Numbered from the stretch's first letter, positions 50,881 to 61,319 are shown. The stretch: 64,000 bases of DNA from Arthrobacter pascens (GCF_030816475.1 NZ_JAUSXF010000001.1:124001-188000), one strand, 5' to 3'. Program-made: numbers and translations. The notes: generated by a model from the letters alone, not told the origin.

Positions 50881-52935
50881 TCACGTTGCAGGGACCTTGG
50901 TGGAGGGGGTCTTGGTTGAGGGGATTTTCCGCACCGGAGTGGCTGCGGCTGCCTGGGTCATCCTGTCAAGCAGGATGCCGAGGAAGACGATGGCAAGGCC
51001 TGCGGCGAGGCCCTTGCCGAAGAGCGCGCTTTGGACAAAGCCGGCGACGACGTCGTACCCGAGGCCACCTGCACCTACAAGCGCACCTACTACCACCATG
51101 GCCAGGACATAGATCAAGCCCTGGTTGGCGGCGAGGGCCAGGGATTTCCTGGCCATCGGAAGCTGGACCTTGGTGATCACCTGCCAGGGGGTAGAGCCGC
51201 TGGAGACAGCAGCCTCGACAACTGTCGGGGAGATGGCTGCGATGCCGTCGGCTGTGATCTTGATGGCTACGGGGGCCGCGTAAATGATGCCGGCGATGAT
51301 GGCCGTGAAGCGGGTGGCGCCGAACAGGCCCAGGAACGGGACCAGGTAGACAAAGGCCGGCATGGTCTGGCCGGCATCCAGCATGGGCCGAAGGATCTGG
51401 TCCACCCGTGCGGACCGGCCCATTGCGACGCCGAAGATGACGCCCAGGATCATGACCACCACGGTGGCTACCAGCGTTCCGGCCAGGGTGACCATGGAGT
51501 CGCTCCAGAGGCCAAGGTAGATAATCACACCCAGGCATGCCGTGGTCACAGCAGCGAGCTTCCAGCCGCCCAGTGCGTAGGCCGCGATGGCAATGACCGC
51601 TACGAGGACGTAGAAGGGGGTGTCCGTGAGCAGGGATTGGAACGGGTTGAGGATTCCGGTGGTGACAGCTTCCCTGAAGGACACCGTGAACAGGGACAGG
51701 TTGGTCTGCAGCCAATGGCTGGCGGACCCGACGCCCTGGATGATGACCGGGCCGAGGTTGAGGTCCTTGGGAAAAGCCGCAGCCCACAGCATGCTCCGGG
51801 AGAACTGCACCATGGCCAGTGCCAGTACCAGCGTGACGCCGAGGAGGATGTACCTGGTCCTGGGGGAAATCCTGCGGTTCCGGGCTGCTCCCGGTTCCGC
51901 CCGGCGGCTCGCCGCAGTGGTCACCCGGTCCAGCATGATCGCGAGCAGGACAATGGAGAGGCCGGCGTTCACAGCAGTGCCCACGTCGAGGGATTGCAGC
52001 GCCCGGACCACCACTTGGCCAAGCCCTGGAGCTGCAATCAGCGCTGCGATGGTGACCATGGACAGGGCCGCCATGGTGCTTTGGTTGATGCCCATGACAA
52101 CCGTGCGCCGGGCCATGGGAAGCTGCAGGGTGAGCAACCGCTGCAGGCCCGTTGTACCCAGCGAGTCGGAGGCTTCACGGGTGTTCTCCGGGATAGCCCG
52201 GATGCCGTGCGCGGTCAGCCGGATAACTGGCGGCGCTGCATAGATCACCGTGGCGATGACGGCCGAAGCCGGGCCGATGAGGAAGATCAGGGCCAGCGGA
52301 GCCAGGTAAACGAACGTGGGCAGCGTCTGCATGAAGTCCAGTACCGGCGTGATCACCTTGGCAACCTGGCCATAGACACCGGCCAGGAGACCGAGCGGGA
52401 TCCCGATCAGGAGGGTCAGCAGTACAGCGGTGAGGACCAGGGCGAACGTGAACGTGGCCTCAACGAACAAGCCCTGGAGCCCGAAGAATATGAAGACGCA
52501 AACTGTCAGCAGGGCGACCCGGGCGTTCCCGAACGCGAACGCTATCCAACCAAGCAGTCCTATGGTTCCAAGCCAGCCGATCTCCGGCAGGCGCAGGCCC
52601 GTGGAACTCGCGGCAAACATCGTGATGAAGAGATTGGCCACACCGTCGACTGCTGCCCTCAGGGGCGTGAAGATGTACAGGAACACCGGGTTGTCGGCGC
52701 GGTTGGCAGCCACCCAGGCGTTGAACTGGTTGAGGGAGCGGTGCAGGTCAGTCAGTTCGGAGGCAGGCAAGTTCAGCGTGGATGTCCCGTGCAGGACCGC
52801 AAATCCCAGGATCCAGATGATGGCAGCCCCGGCCAGCAGCACGGTGCGCCGGCTGGGCCGGCGGCGTGGTTCTTTGAGAGCGGGGGGTGCCGGCTGCGTC
52901 GTGGCCCGGTCACGGTCCCGGACGAGCGTAGACAT
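50881..52935 (-). CDS. Fused two-domain QAT-family ABC permease
   Basis: A 684-residue permease that contains two complete ProW/OpuAB-like domains in tandem. The first has ASDSLGTTGLQRLLTLQLPMARRTVVMGINQ (EAA loop); the second has VEAAVSSGSTPWQVITKVQLPMARKSLALAANQ. Each domain brings its own set of helices, so one chain can supply both membrane halves of the transporter. It should import glycine betaine, choline or related compounds. The start ATG 52935 overlaps the ATPase stop (ATGA). Confidence 0.9.
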   Translation of the reverse strand: MSTLVRDRDRATTQPAPPALKEPRRRPSRRTVLLAGAAIIWILGFAVLHGTSTLNLPASELTDLHRSLNQFNAWVAANRADNPVFLYIFTPLRAAVDGVANLFITMFAASSTGLRLPEIGWLGTIGLLGWIAFAFGNARVALLTVCVFIFFGLQGLFVEATFTFALVLTAVLLTLLIGIPLGLLAGVYGQVAKVITPVLDFMQTLPTFVYLAPLALIFLIGPASAVIATVIYAAPPVIRLTAHGIRAIPENTREASDSLGTTGLQRLLTLQLPMARRTVVMGINQSTMAALSMVTIAALIAAPGLGQVVVRALQSLDVGTAVNAGLSIVLLAIMLDRVTTAASRRAEPGAARNRRISPRTRYILLGVTLVLALAMVQFSRSMLWAAAFPKDLNLGPVIIQGVGSASHWLQTNLSLFTVSFREAVTTGILNPFQSLLTDTPFYVLVAVIAIAAYALGGWKLAAVTTACLGVIIYLGLWSDSMVTLAGTLVATVVVMILGVIFGVAMGRSARVDQILRPMLDAGQTMPAFVYLVPFLGLFGATRFTAIIAGIIYAAPVAIKITADGIAAISPTVVEAAVSSGSTPWQVITKVQLPMARKSLALAANQGLIYVLAMVVVGALVGAGGLGYDVVAGFVQSALFGKGLAAGLAIVFLGILLDRMTQAAAATPVRKIPSTKTPSTKVPAT

Positions 52936-53972
52936 CAGGCCGCTGCTTCCGCTGGCTGCAGCACCGACAGGATGCTGTCGCGGTCGATCTGCCCGGTGAT
53001 CCTGCCTTCCGCATCCTCCACGAGGACGGGGCAGGAGGAGTGCATGACGGCAGCGATGGCGTCCCTGATGATCGTCCCGGAACTGAGGACGGGGGCGTCC
53101 AAGGGAGTTCCGGCCGCCACGGGACGGGTGATCCACTTCAAGGTCAGGACGTCCGCGCGGGGAACCTCGGACACAAAATCCTGGATGTATTTGTCTGCAG
53201 GGGATCCCACCAGCTCGTCCCCTGTGCCGCACTGGACCATCTCGCCGTTGCGCATGATCAGGATGCGGTCGCCAAGCTTGAGCGCCTCGGAGAGGTCATG
53301 GGTGACGAACACCATGGTTTTGCCCATTTCCTTGTGCAGCCGGATGACCTCCGCCTGCATGTCGCGGCGGATGAGGGGATCCAGCGCTGAGAAAGGTTCG
53401 TCGAAGAGGATGGTGTCCGGATCGCCGGCCAAGGCACGGCCCAGGCCAACGCGCTGCTGCATGCCGCCGGAGAGCTGGTCCGGGTAATGCTGTTCATAGC
53501 CTTTCAGCCCAACCAGCTCGATGATCTCCCTGGCCCGGCCGTAGCGTTCCTTCTTGGCCGCGCCGCGGATCTGCAGCCCGTAGGAGACGTTGTCCAGCAC
53601 TGTCCGGTGCGGGAGGAGTCCGAAGTGCTGGAACACCATGGACATCTTCCGCCGTCGCAGTTCCCGCAGTTCCCCGATACCTGCCTGCAGGACATCTTTG
53701 CCGTCTACGAGCACTTGGCCCGAAGTAGGTTCGATCAGCCGGGTGAGGCAGCGGATCAGGGTTGATTTTCCGGATCCGGAAAGTCCCATGACCACGAAGA
53801 CCTCGCCCTTTGCGACGTCGAAACTCAGGTTCCGGACGGCGGCCACGCAGCCGGTGCCTTCCAGCAGTTCAGCAGAACCGAGGGACGAAAGCTCAGGATT
53901 CTCCGGGATCTTTTCGCCCCCCGGTCCAAACACCTTCCAGAGGTTTCGTACTGAGATATCGGGGCTGTTCAT
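52935..53972 (-). CDS. Glycine betaine ABC transporter ATP-binding protein
   Basis: A 345-residue ProV/OpuAA-type ATPase. Walker [11 protein letters not shown]-loop [13 protein letters not shown], signature [15 protein letters not shown], Walker [13 protein letters not shown] and switch His FVTHDLSEA are present. A C-terminal CBS-like region follows ([33 protein letters not shown]). AGGAG lies seven bases before ATG 53972, which overlaps the betB stop. Confidence 0.93.
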   Translation of the reverse strand: MNSPDISVRNLWKVFGPGGEKIPENPELSSLGSAELLEGTGCVAAVRNLSFDVAKGEVFVVMGLSGSGKSTLIRCLTRLIEPTSGQVLVDGKDVLQAGIGELRELRRRKMSMVFQHFGLLPHRTVLDNVSYGLQIRGAAKKERYGRAREIIELVGLKGYEQHYPDQLSGGMQQRVGLGRALAGDPDTILFDEPFSALDPLIRRDMQAEVIRLHKEMGKTMVFVTHDLSEALKLGDRILIMRNGEMVQCGTGDELVGSPADKYIQDFVSEVPRADVLTLKWITRPVAAGTPLDAPVLSSGTIIRDAIAAVMHSSCPVLVEDAEGRITGQIDRDSILSVLQPAEAAA

Positions 53973-55516
53973 AGCTGTACTCCTGCATGTGGAGGCTCGA
54001 ACCAATGGCCGGGCTGTGGATTGACGTTTTGCCAGATGTGCTTGGTCTCCCTGTACTCCGCAAGACCTTGGAGCCCCAGTTCGCGCCCGTTTCCGGACTT
54101 GCCGAAGCCGCCCCACTCGGCTTGCGGTACATAGGGGTGGTAGTCATTGATCCAGACGGTGCCGTGGCGCAGCGCGGTGGCCACGCGTTGGGCCCGTGAT
54201 CCGTCATGCGTCCACACGGCTCCCGCCAATCCGTAGGCGGTGTCGTTGGCCAGCGTGATGGCTTCCTGTTCGGTGCTGAAGGTCTCCACCGTCAGGACCG
54301 GTCCGAACGACTCGTCCTGGACTACCTTCATGGAGGTGTGGCAGCCGTCCAGGATAGTGGGCGGGTAGTAGGTGCCGAGTGCTTCCGCGCCGGTAGCGGG
54401 AATGTAGCCGCCGCACAGCAGCGTGGCTCCTTCAGCGATGCCCGCCTGGACGTAGGCATGTACCTTGTCCCGGTGCGCGGCCGAGATCAGCGGGCCGGTT
54501 TCCGCGAGTTCGTCGAAGGGACCGCCAAGCCGGATGGCCCGGGCGCGGCGTACAAGTTCCGCCACGAATTCATCGTGGATTGATTCTTCGATGATGAGCC
54601 TGGTCCCGGCCGAGCACACCTGCCCCGAATGCAGGAACACCGCGGTGAGGGCGTTGTCCAGTGCGGACTCACGGTCGGCATCGGCGAAGACAATGTTCGG
54701 ATTTTTCCCGCCCAGTTCCAGGGCGACCCGCTTCACGGTGTCGGCGGCGGTCTTCATGATGTGGATCCCGGTGGCCAGGCCGCCCGTGAAAGAGACCAGG
54801 TCAACGTCCGGGCTTTCGCTTAGGACAGCGCCGACTTCGGGACCGGTGCCGGTAACGAGGTTGGCCACACCTGCGGGGAGCCCGGCCTCAAGGAGCGTAT
54901 CCATCAGCAGGATGGACGTGGAGGGCGTTAGTTCGCTGGGTTTGAGGACGAAAGTATTACCGGCCAGCAGGGCCGGGGCCACCTTCCACGATGCCTGCAG
55001 GAGGGGGTAGTTCCATGGCGTGATGAGCCCGCACACACCTACCGGGGCATGGACGATGCGGCTGATGGTGCCGGGAACTCCCGTATCGATCACGCGGCCG
55101 GCGTCTGTTCCGGCAATACCGCCGTAGTACCGAAAGCAGGCGGCGATATCGTCGATGTCGTATTCCGCCTCGACGTAGCGCTTACCCGTGTCGAGGGCTT
55201 CGGCGCGGGCGTAGACGGCCTTGTCGCGCTCCAGCAGTTCTGCGGTTCTGAGGAGAACCTTTCCCCGTTCCTTTTCACTGGTACCGGGCCACGCGCCGCC
55301 GTCGAACGCCCGGCGGGCGCTGCCAACTGCTTCCCTGGCGTCGGCGGAGGTGCACTCAGCAACCTCGGTGACCCTAGCGCCATCCGCAGGGCACGTGATG
55401 ACGCGTGTTTTTCCGGCGGAGGGTTCACTCCACCGGCCGTCGATAAACAGACCCTTCAGCAGCGCCGCGTCCTGGTCCGTCGCCTGGACAGTCCCGGCCA
55501 GCTGGATGCCGCTCAT
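53969..55516 (-). CDS. betB: Betaine-aldehyde dehydrogenase
   Basis: A 515-residue NAD-dependent aldehyde dehydrogenase. Landmarks are [33 protein letters not shown], general-base Glu in [12 protein letters not shown] and catalytic Cys in [10 protein letters not shown]. Position between betA and the transporter genes supports betaine aldehyde as substrate. The start overlaps the betA stop by 4 nt. Confidence 0.93.
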   Translation of the reverse strand: MSGIQLAGTVQATDQDAALLKGLFIDGRWSEPSAGKTRVITCPADGARVTEVAECTSADAREAVGSARRAFDGGAWPGTSEKERGKVLLRTAELLERDKAVYARAEALDTGKRYVEAEYDIDDIAACFRYYGGIAGTDAGRVIDTGVPGTISRIVHAPVGVCGLITPWNYPLLQASWKVAPALLAGNTFVLKPSELTPSTSILLMDTLLEAGLPAGVANLVTGTGPEVGAVLSESPDVDLVSFTGGLATGIHIMKTAADTVKRVALELGGKNPNIVFADADRESALDNALTAVFLHSGQVCSAGTRLIIEESIHDEFVAELVRRARAIRLGGPFDELAETGPLISAAHRDKVHAYVQAGIAEGATLLCGGYIPATGAEALGTYYPPTILDGCHTSMKVVQDESFGPVLTVETFSTEQEAITLANDTAYGLAGAVWTHDGSRAQRVATALRHGTVWINDYHPYVPQAEWGGFGKSGNGRELGLQGLAEYRETKHIWQNVNPQPGHWFEPPHAGVQL

Positions 55517-57246
55517 GCCCGACCCAGGCTGGGTGCGGGTTCGGCCGGGAGCTCGGCGGCGGCCGGGAGTTCGGCGTCCACCTGCGTGTCAATCTGGTGC
55601 CGGTAGAAGTCCGCCTGCTGCGGTGCCAGCGGCTTACGGCCGAGGATCAGGTCCGCTGCCTTCTCCGCCAGCATCATGACGGGGGCGTAGATGTTGCCGT
55701 TGGTCACGTACGGCATTGCCGAGGCATCGGCCACGCGCAGCCCGGTTGTGCCGTGGACCTTCATGGTGAGCGGGTCCACCACGGCCAAGGGGTCGGTGGC
55801 GGGGCCCATCTTGGCGGTGCAGGACGGATGCAGGGCCGTCTCGGCGTCGCGCGCCACCCAGTCGAGGATCTCCTCGTCTGTCTGGACGGAAGGGCCGGGT
55901 GAGAGCTCGCCGCCGCTGTAGGGCGCGAGGGCCTTCTGGGCGAGGATGTCCCTTGTGACGCGGATGGCCTCGACCCATTCACGCCGGTCCTGTTCGGTGG
56001 AGAGGTAGTTGAACTGCATTGAGGGGTGGGCGGCCGGATCTGTGGAAGTGATCTTCAGGCTTCCCCGCGCGTCTGAGTACATGGGGCCCACGTGGACCTG
56101 GTAGCCATGCTTGGCGTCGGCCTTCTGGCCGTCGTAGCGGACTGCCACCGGCAGGAAGTGGAACATCAGGTTGGGGTAAGAGACGTCCTCATTGGAACGG
56201 ACGAAGCCGCCGCCCTCGAAGTGGTTGGTCGCTGCCGGCCCCTTGCGCCCCAGCAGCCACTGGAGCCCGATCAGCGGGTAGCGCCACAGGCTGAGGTTTG
56301 GCTGCATGGAGACGGGCAGCTTACAGGAGTGCTGGACGTAGACTTCCAGGTGGTCCTGCAGGTTTTCGCCGACACCCGGCAGGTCCACTACGGGCTTGAT
56401 GCCCAGTGACTTCAGGTGTGCAGAGTTTCCGACGCCGGAAAGCTGGAGCAGTTGGGGAGTATTGATCGCTCCGCCGCACAGCACCACTTCCCTGGCTTTG
56501 ACCGTGTGCAGCCGGCCATTGCGGCGGTAGGTGACCCCGGTTGCTGTGGTGCCGTCGAAGTTGACCTTGGCGGCCAGCGCGCGGGTGCGGATTGTCAGGT
56601 TCGGCCGGCCCTTGTTGGGGCGCAGGTAGGCGCGGGATGCCGAGAGCCGCTGGCCCTTGTGGACGTTCCGGTCGAAGGGGCCGAAGCCCTCCTGCCGGAA
56701 GCCGTTGACGTCGTCGGTCCGCTGGTGGCCGGCCTCCTCCGAAGCCCGGAAGAAGGCCTGGAACAAGGGGTTCCGTGCCGGCCCGCGCTCCAGGACCAGC
56801 GGTCCGTCATGGCCTCGCAGTTCGTCGTCCGGAGCTGCCGCCAACGCGTTCTCCATGCGCTTGAAGTAGGGAAGGCAGTGGGCAAAATCCCACGTATCCA
56901 TACCGGCATCGCCGCCCCACCGCTCGTAGTCCAGGGGATTGCCGCGCTGGAAGATCATGCCGTTGATGGAGCTCGAGCCGCCCAGAACCTTGCCGCGTGC
57001 GTGGGCGATCCGCCGGCCGTGCATGTGGGGTTCGGGATCTGACTCGTACCGCCAGTCGTAGAACCTGCTGCCGCTGGGAAAGGTCAGTGCGGCGGGCATC
57101 TGGATGAAGAGGTCCCAGGGGTAGTCGCTGCGTCCTGCCTCGAGTACCAGCACGGTGCTGGACCCGTCTGCGCTCAGTCTGTCGGCCAGGACGGATCCGG
57201 CGCTGCCGCCGCCTACAATCACGTAGTCATAGCTCTCGTTCGTCAT
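55513..57246 (-). CDS. betA: Choline dehydrogenase (GMC oxidoreductase)
   Basis: A 577-residue FAD enzyme. The N-terminal dinucleotide fold is [23 protein letters not shown] signatures include [18 protein letters not shown] and [15 protein letters not shown]; the C-terminal active-site region is HPSCTAKMG...[16 protein letters not shown]. It oxidises choline to betaine aldehyde. First gene of a five-gene operon (betA, betB, ATPase, permease, binding protein); AGGAG lies nine bases before the ATG. Confidence 0.94.
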   Translation of the reverse strand: MTNESYDYVIVGGGSAGSVLADRLSADGSSTVLVLEAGRSDYPWDLFIQMPAALTFPSGSRFYDWRYESDPEPHMHGRRIAHARGKVLGGSSSINGMIFQRGNPLDYERWGGDAGMDTWDFAHCLPYFKRMENALAAAPDDELRGHDGPLVLERGPARNPLFQAFFRASEEAGHQRTDDVNGFRQEGFGPFDRNVHKGQRLSASRAYLRPNKGRPNLTIRTRALAAKVNFDGTTATGVTYRRNGRLHTVKAREVVLCGGAINTPQLLQLSGVGNSAHLKSLGIKPVVDLPGVGENLQDHLEVYVQHSCKLPVSMQPNLSLWRYPLIGLQWLLGRKGPAATNHFEGGGFVRSNEDVSYPNLMFHFLPVAVRYDGQKADAKHGYQVHVGPMYSDARGSLKITSTDPAAHPSMQFNYLSTEQDRREWVEAIRVTRDILAQKALAPYSGGELSPGPSVQTDEEILDWVARDAETALHPSCTAKMGPATDPLAVVDPLTMKVHGTTGLRVADASAMPYVTNGNIYAPVMMLAEKAADLILGRKPLAPQQADFYRHQIDTQVDAELPAAAELPAEPAPSLGRA

Positions 57247-57370
57247 GCTTCAGATCTCCTAGGCGTGGGTTGGGTCGTCGTGTTTGAAGGGCTGGCGGCC
57301 CGGCTCAGGCGCGAAGGCGTTCCATGGCAGGGACCACGCGCGGTTCGGTTGACACGGTCGCCGCCGCGCT

Positions 57371-57411
57371 GGTCACGTAACCAGTAAGGAACTTCACCTT
57401 TTAGCGTGAAG
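57371..57411. promoter_or_regulatory. Palindromes between the betA operon and the Rieske gene
   Basis: TGGT-cacgta-ACCA (57371-57384) and CTTCAC-N8-GTGAAG (57392-57411) lie about 125-165 bp upstream of betA and just beyond the 3' end of the Rieske ferredoxin gene. They may be an operator or a terminator stem. Confidence 0.35.
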
Positions 57412-57431
57412 CGGAGTGTGGCCGGTGGTGC

Positions 57432-57782
57432 CTAGACATGACCGTTGATGGTCAGGCCGGGCGGAAGGTTGGGTGCGTGGCTGGATTCTTCGACCATGAT
57501 TTGGCCATCCACAACGAAGACTTTGTGCGCCCGTACCGGCAGCTTGGCAGGTGGAGCGTCCACTTCACCGGTGCGGAGGTTGAACTTTGAGGCGTGCAGA
57601 GGGCATTCCACCTCGCAGCCCTCCACCCAGCCGTCGGCGAGCGAAGCGTCCTGATGGGTGCAGGTGTCGTCCAGGGCGAACAGCTCCCCGTCCTCCGTAT
57701 GGAAGACGGCGATCGGGGGCGACGTCTCAAGACGCATCGCTTCTCCGGGTGCCAACGCGGTGAGGGGGCAGGCGTGGTGCAT
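57432..57782 (-). CDS. Rieske-type [2Fe-2S] ferredoxin
   Basis: A 116-residue NirD/HcaC-like Rieske protein with C41-T-H43 and C60-P-L-H63 as cluster ligands (two Cys, two His). As the ferredoxin of a multicomponent oxygenase it would pass electrons from a reductase to the GbcA-like oxygenase. AGAGG lies eight bases before ATG 57782. It is divergent from the reductase gene. Confidence 0.92.
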   Translation of the reverse strand: MHHACPLTALAPGEAMRLETSPPIAVFHTEDGELFALDDTCTHQDASLADGWVEGCEVECPLHASKFNLRTGEVDAPPAKLPVRAHKVFVVDGQIMVEESSHAPNLPPGLTINGHV

Positions 57783-58016
57783 CTGTCAAAACCTCTTTTC
57801 CAATTGATGTGCACAGTCCCGGCCAGGGGTTGTGTCATCATCAACGCCAATCACAATACGCAACAGAGTGATTCATGCCACTGTGTCTTGTCAAGGGTTA
57901 TGGGTTAATCCGCCGGGCCCTTGACACCGCCTCGTGGCCTGCGTCACACTGTCTCGCATAAAGAACGCTGTTGCGTCATGCGCAATAGGCGGGATTGAAG
58001 TAGGGGGAGGGCGCTC
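57783..58016. other. Divergent regulatory region of the betaine demethylation genes
   Basis: 234 bp between the Rieske ferredoxin and the reductase gene. It holds an AATCAC-N13-GTGATT repeat (57849-57873) that includes a GTTGCG half-site on the minus strand (57864-57859). Next comes a promoter for the reductase, TTGACA (57921-57926)-N18-CACACT (57945-57950), and then the full palindrome at 57972-57986. Confidence 0.55.
57972..57986. promoter_or_regulatory. Palindromic operator TTGCG-N5-CGCAA (copy 2)
   Basis: Arms identical to the mscR copy, also placed about 15-30 nt downstream of the predicted transcription start and 30 bp before the reductase ATG. The IclR regulator encoded 4 kb away is a candidate binder. 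Confidence 0.6.
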
Positions 58017-58964
58017 ATGCAGACACTGGCAATAGTAGGGGCGTCGCTGGCTGGAATATCGGCTGCGCGCGCCGCCCGGGCCCGGGGCTTCGCCGGGCGC
58101 CTGGTCATCATCGGTGACGAGCCGCACCGCCCCTATGACAGGCCGCCTCTTTCCAAAGACTTCCTGGCAGGAAAGATCAGCGTGGAGCACCTCGGACTGG
58201 AGAGCCCGTATGAGGCTGAACGCGGAGATCCGCTGCAGGCTGAGTGGCTCGGGGGAGCAGCGGCATGCTGCCTGGATGCAGCCGCAAGGACGGTGAAGCC
58301 CACCGATGGCAGGGAAATAGAGGCCGACGGCGTCGTCATCGCCACGGGGGCATCCGCGCGGATTCTGCCCGTACTCGCCGGACTGGCCAACGTCTTCACC
58401 CTGCGTACCTTGGACGATGCACAGTACCTCGGCAGCCAATTGATACCAGGCGTCAGGCTCGTCATCGTAGGGGCAGGATTTATCGGCGCCGAGGTTGCTT
58501 CCACGGCCCGCACCCTTGGAGCTGACGTCACCGTCGTCTCCTCGGAGTCCGTTCCCCTCAGCCGTCCATTCGGAGTGGAGATGGCAGCCGAAATCGCCCG
58601 GTTACATGGAATTAACGGGGTGGAGCTGATTTGTGACGCTGCCATCGACTCGTATGACGTCAGCGAAGGAGAGGTAAGCGGGCTCCGCCTGGAAGGTGGC
58701 CGCTACCTGCCTGCCGACGTCGTCCTGGTTGTAGAGATCGAAGCCGGCGACCCGGCGGCCCACAACTTCCTTGCTGTGTACCTCCGGGGGAGCGAGCCTC
58801 TGGCCGTCCTGGGAGCCAACCAGACCCGCCTCTTCACCAAATGGCGCCGGCAGTTGAACCCTGCACGGCCAGCCGCAAACCAGGCTGCTGTTGTGCAGCC
58901 AGTTCCGCCAGATACCTGGCAGACCCCTGGAGCCCGGCCAGTGCTGGCACCCAGTTTTGCCTGA
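58017..58964 (+). pseudogene. Ferredoxin reductase with internal deletion
   Basis: A 315-residue relative of FAD/NAD-dependent ferredoxin reductases. FAD motif VGASLAGISAARAARARG, PYDRPPLSK, ATGASAR and the NAD motif VIVGAGFIGAEVASTARTLGADVTVV are normal. At about residue 240 (base 58730) the chain jumps from YLPADVVLVV directly to the C-terminal HNFLAVYLRGSEPLAVLGANQTRLFTKWRRQL. It skips some 100 residues that normally include the second FAD-binding YAxGDV motif and the conserved Trp/Gln region. The frame is intact, so it is an in-frame deletion; activity is doubtful. Its promoter and operator look complete. Confidence 0.75.
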
Positions 58965-59015
58965 TCCTTACTGGCCTTTCAAAGACGACGTCAGTCACCG
59001 CAGAGGAGTAACAGA

Positions 59016-60152
59016 ATGACCGTTGAGGTAACCACGCCGAGCCTGATTCCCACGTTGCCGGGGTCCACTTATGTGGATGAGGGTGTTTTCCGTGCTGAGC
59101 AGGAGCGGATTTTTGAGCAGATGTGGTTTTGTGCCATCCGTTCTGCTGATTTGGATAAGCCAGGTGCCTGGCGGACTGTCCAGGTCGGTCGCGAGAGTGT
59201 ATTGATCAGCCGGACCCGTAAGGGCCAGATCCGTGCGTTTTATAACATCTGCCGTCACCGCGGGGTGAAGTTGTGCATGGAAGAGCAGGGCGAAACGGCC
59301 CGGAACTTCCAGTGCCCGTACCACGCCTGGACCTATGACTTTGAGGGCAAGCTGATTGCCGCTCCGAACCTGACCAAGATGCCTGACATCGACCGGGACG
59401 AGTATGGCCTGGTCAAGGTCCACGTCCGTGAATACCTTGGCTATGTCTGGGTATGCCTGGCCGACGAGCCGCCCTCGTTCGAAGAGGACGTCATGGGCGC
59501 CATCGAAGAGCGGCTGGGAGATGTCCATGCCATTGACGGTTACGACGTGGCCAACCTGAGCCTGGGCCGGCGGATCCGGTATGACGTGAAGGCCAACTGG
59601 AAACTCATCATTGAGAATTTCATGGAGTGCTATCACTGCGCGACGATCCACCCGGAGCTGACCGAGGTCCTGCCGGAGTTCGCGGACGGCCTGGCCGCCC
59701 AGTACTTCGTGGGTCACGGTGCCGAGTTCGGTGAGGACATCAAAGGCTTCACCATCGACGGCTCAGAAGGCCTGGACCTGATTCCGGGTGTCGGCGAAGA
59801 CCAGGACCGGCGCTATTACGCGATCACCATCAAGCCCACAGTGTTCGTGAACCTGGTCCCTGACCACGTGATCATCCACCGGATGTTCCCGATGGCCGCT
59901 GACCACACCATCGTTGAGTGCGACTGGCTGTATCTGCCGAGCGTGGTCGAAAGCGGCAAGGACGTCACCGCATCCGTGGAGCTGTTCCACCGGGTCAACC
60001 AGCAGGACTTCGACGCGTGCGAACGCTGCCAGCCGGCCATGGGCTCCAGGATCTACGCCAAGGGCGGCGTGCTGGTCCCCAGCGAGCACCACATCGGCGC
60101 GTTCCACGACTGGATCCAGGAAAAAGTCGGCGACGTCGTCCCGAAAACCTAG
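59016..60152 (+). CDS. Rieske oxygenase alpha subunit, GbcA-like glycine betaine demethylase
   Basis: A 378-residue ring-hydroxylating-type oxygenase. The Rieske cluster ligands are C79-x-H81 and C100-x2-H103; the mononuclear iron site region is ENFMECYHCATIHPEL. The family includes GbcA, which removes a methyl group from glycine betaine giving dimethylglycine and formaldehyde. Betaine as substrate is inferred from the neighbouring choline/betaine genes and its similarity in layout. GAGGAG lies eight bases before ATG 59016. Confidence 0.88.
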   Translation: MTVEVTTPSLIPTLPGSTYVDEGVFRAEQERIFEQMWFCAIRSADLDKPGAWRTVQVGRESVLISRTRKGQIRAFYNICRHRGVKLCMEEQGETARNFQCPYHAWTYDFEGKLIAAPNLTKMPDIDRDEYGLVKVHVREYLGYVWVCLADEPPSFEEDVMGAIEERLGDVHAIDGYDVANLSLGRRIRYDVKANWKLIIENFMECYHCATIHPELTEVLPEFADGLAAQYFVGHGAEFGEDIKGFTIDGSEGLDLIPGVGEDQDRRYYAITIKPTVFVNLVPDHVIIHRMFPMAADHTIVECDWLYLPSVVESGKDVTASVELFHRVNQQDFDACERCQPAMGSRIYAKGGVLVPSEHHIGAFHDWIQEKVGDVVPKT

Positions 60153-60205
60153 GGATATTTCCCCAGCCGGGGTTGGCTATTGGGATGCCTGCCGGCGTCC
60201 CTTCT

Positions 60206-60263
60206 CCCCGCCATGTGGACTTTTCCCCGCGGAAGCCCCGGGGGAAAAGTCCATATGGCGGGG
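60206..60263. terminator. 23-bp inverted-repeat terminator after the oxygenase
   Basis: Arms at 60206-60228 and 60241-60263 pair with a single mismatch that becomes a G-U pair in one orientation. It lies between the convergent oxygenase and patatin genes. Confidence 0.75.
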
Positions 60264-60294
60264 TATCGGGACCCGACTGGACCTGCAGCGGGCC

Positions 60295-61290
60295 TCAGCC
60301 CCAGAACTCTGTGAGCTGCCCTCCAGTGGCCCTGCCCTGGTCGTAACCGGCCCGAGCGGCGGGCGGACGCGTCGACGGATCCATGAGATTGCTGCCGAAC
60401 GCCTCGAGCGAGCTGCTGTCCGGGACAATGACTTCGACCCTGCTGCCGCTGGCGCGTAGTTCGTCGGCCTGCGCTGCAAGGTGCATGCCCCACTCCAGAG
60501 GCGCCCGCGATCTGCCGCCAAGGGGTGACAGCACCAGCACCCGCCCGTATCCGGCCGCCAGATCGGCATTGTCGCTGGATCGCCGGTAGCCGCCGTCGAT
60601 GAACCGGCTGCCGTCGATACCGTAGGGCAAGCCGCTGGCACAGCTGGCGGCGACGGCGTCCACCAGGTCAACTCCGCTGTGGCGATCGAACACGACCGGT
60701 TCGCCGGTTCGGGCATCGACCGCAGTGATCAACACCGTTCGTTCCGGCCATTGCTGGATGGGAAGCCGGGCGGCGACGGTAGCCCGCCACTGCGCTTGCC
60801 AGGAGCCGTCCGACGCCGCGTCCATTTCGAGCGCCGCCGCGCCCAGCCTGCGGCGCATGTCGGCCGGATCCCCGGCAGCGGCGATGACCTCGCCCGTCCT
60901 CCGCATATGGTCGGCCACGGGCGCAACGGGAGTGCGTCCGCCGCCGGTTCCGGCCGGACCAGTCCGTGCCGGGGGTACAGCGGCAAGGATGTCGGCAAGC
61001 AACCGGGCCGGGCTCGCGCCACTGATCTGCGCCGCGGCCGTCGATCCGGCCGACGTCCCGACGATCAGATCGGCACCGGTCACGTCCAACCCGGCATCAA
61101 ACAGGCCGGCTATGGCACCGATCAACCACGCATTGCCTGCCGATCCGCCACCACCGAGGACCAAAGCCCGCCCGCCCGAGGCTGGCGCGGGGCTCGGCGC
61201 CTCGACTTGTGGCTGATCCTGGCCGGAATTCGGCCGGGCAGGGGCCGTCGTCGCGGTGAAGTGGAGAGTTGAAAAAGGTGTTGTGTTCAT
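60295..61290 (-). CDS. Patatin-like phospholipase
   Basis: A 331-residue serine lipase-like protein. The oxyanion loop is LVLGGGGSAGNAW, the nucleophile is S80 in GTSAGS, and the catalytic Asp is in FIDGGYRRSSDNADLA. It would hydrolyse acyl lipids; the target is unknown. The N-terminal 38 residues are low-complexity. No cyclase or other CBASS gene is near, so a defence role is not supported. AAAGG lies eight bases before the ATG. Confidence 0.9.
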   Translation of the reverse strand: MNTTPFSTLHFTATTAPARPNSGQDQPQVEAPSPAPASGGRALVLGGGGSAGNAWLIGAIAGLFDAGLDVTGADLIVGTSAGSTAAAQISGASPARLLADILAAVPPARTGPAGTGGGRTPVAPVADHMRRTGEVIAAAGDPADMRRRLGAAALEMDAASDGSWQAQWRATVAARLPIQQWPERTVLITAVDARTGEPVVFDRHSGVDLVDAVAASCASGLPYGIDGSRFIDGGYRRSSDNADLAAGYGRVLVLSPLGGRSRAPLEWGMHLAAQADELRASGSRVEVIVPDSSSLEAFGSNLMDPSTRPPAARAGYDQGRATGGQLTEFWG

Positions 61291-61319
61291 GGGAGTCGCC
61301 TTTCGCGAATTGCCTGTCA

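Noticed and set aside
57857..57873. Third full copy of the TTGCG palindrome near the Rieske ferredoxin gene
   Set aside because: Only the GTTGCG half is present; the other half does not match, so it is mentioned only as a half-site.
60295..61290. Patatin phospholipase as a CBASS effector (CapV-like)
   Set aside because: No CD-NTase, HORMA, E1/E2 or other CBASS gene lies nearby.
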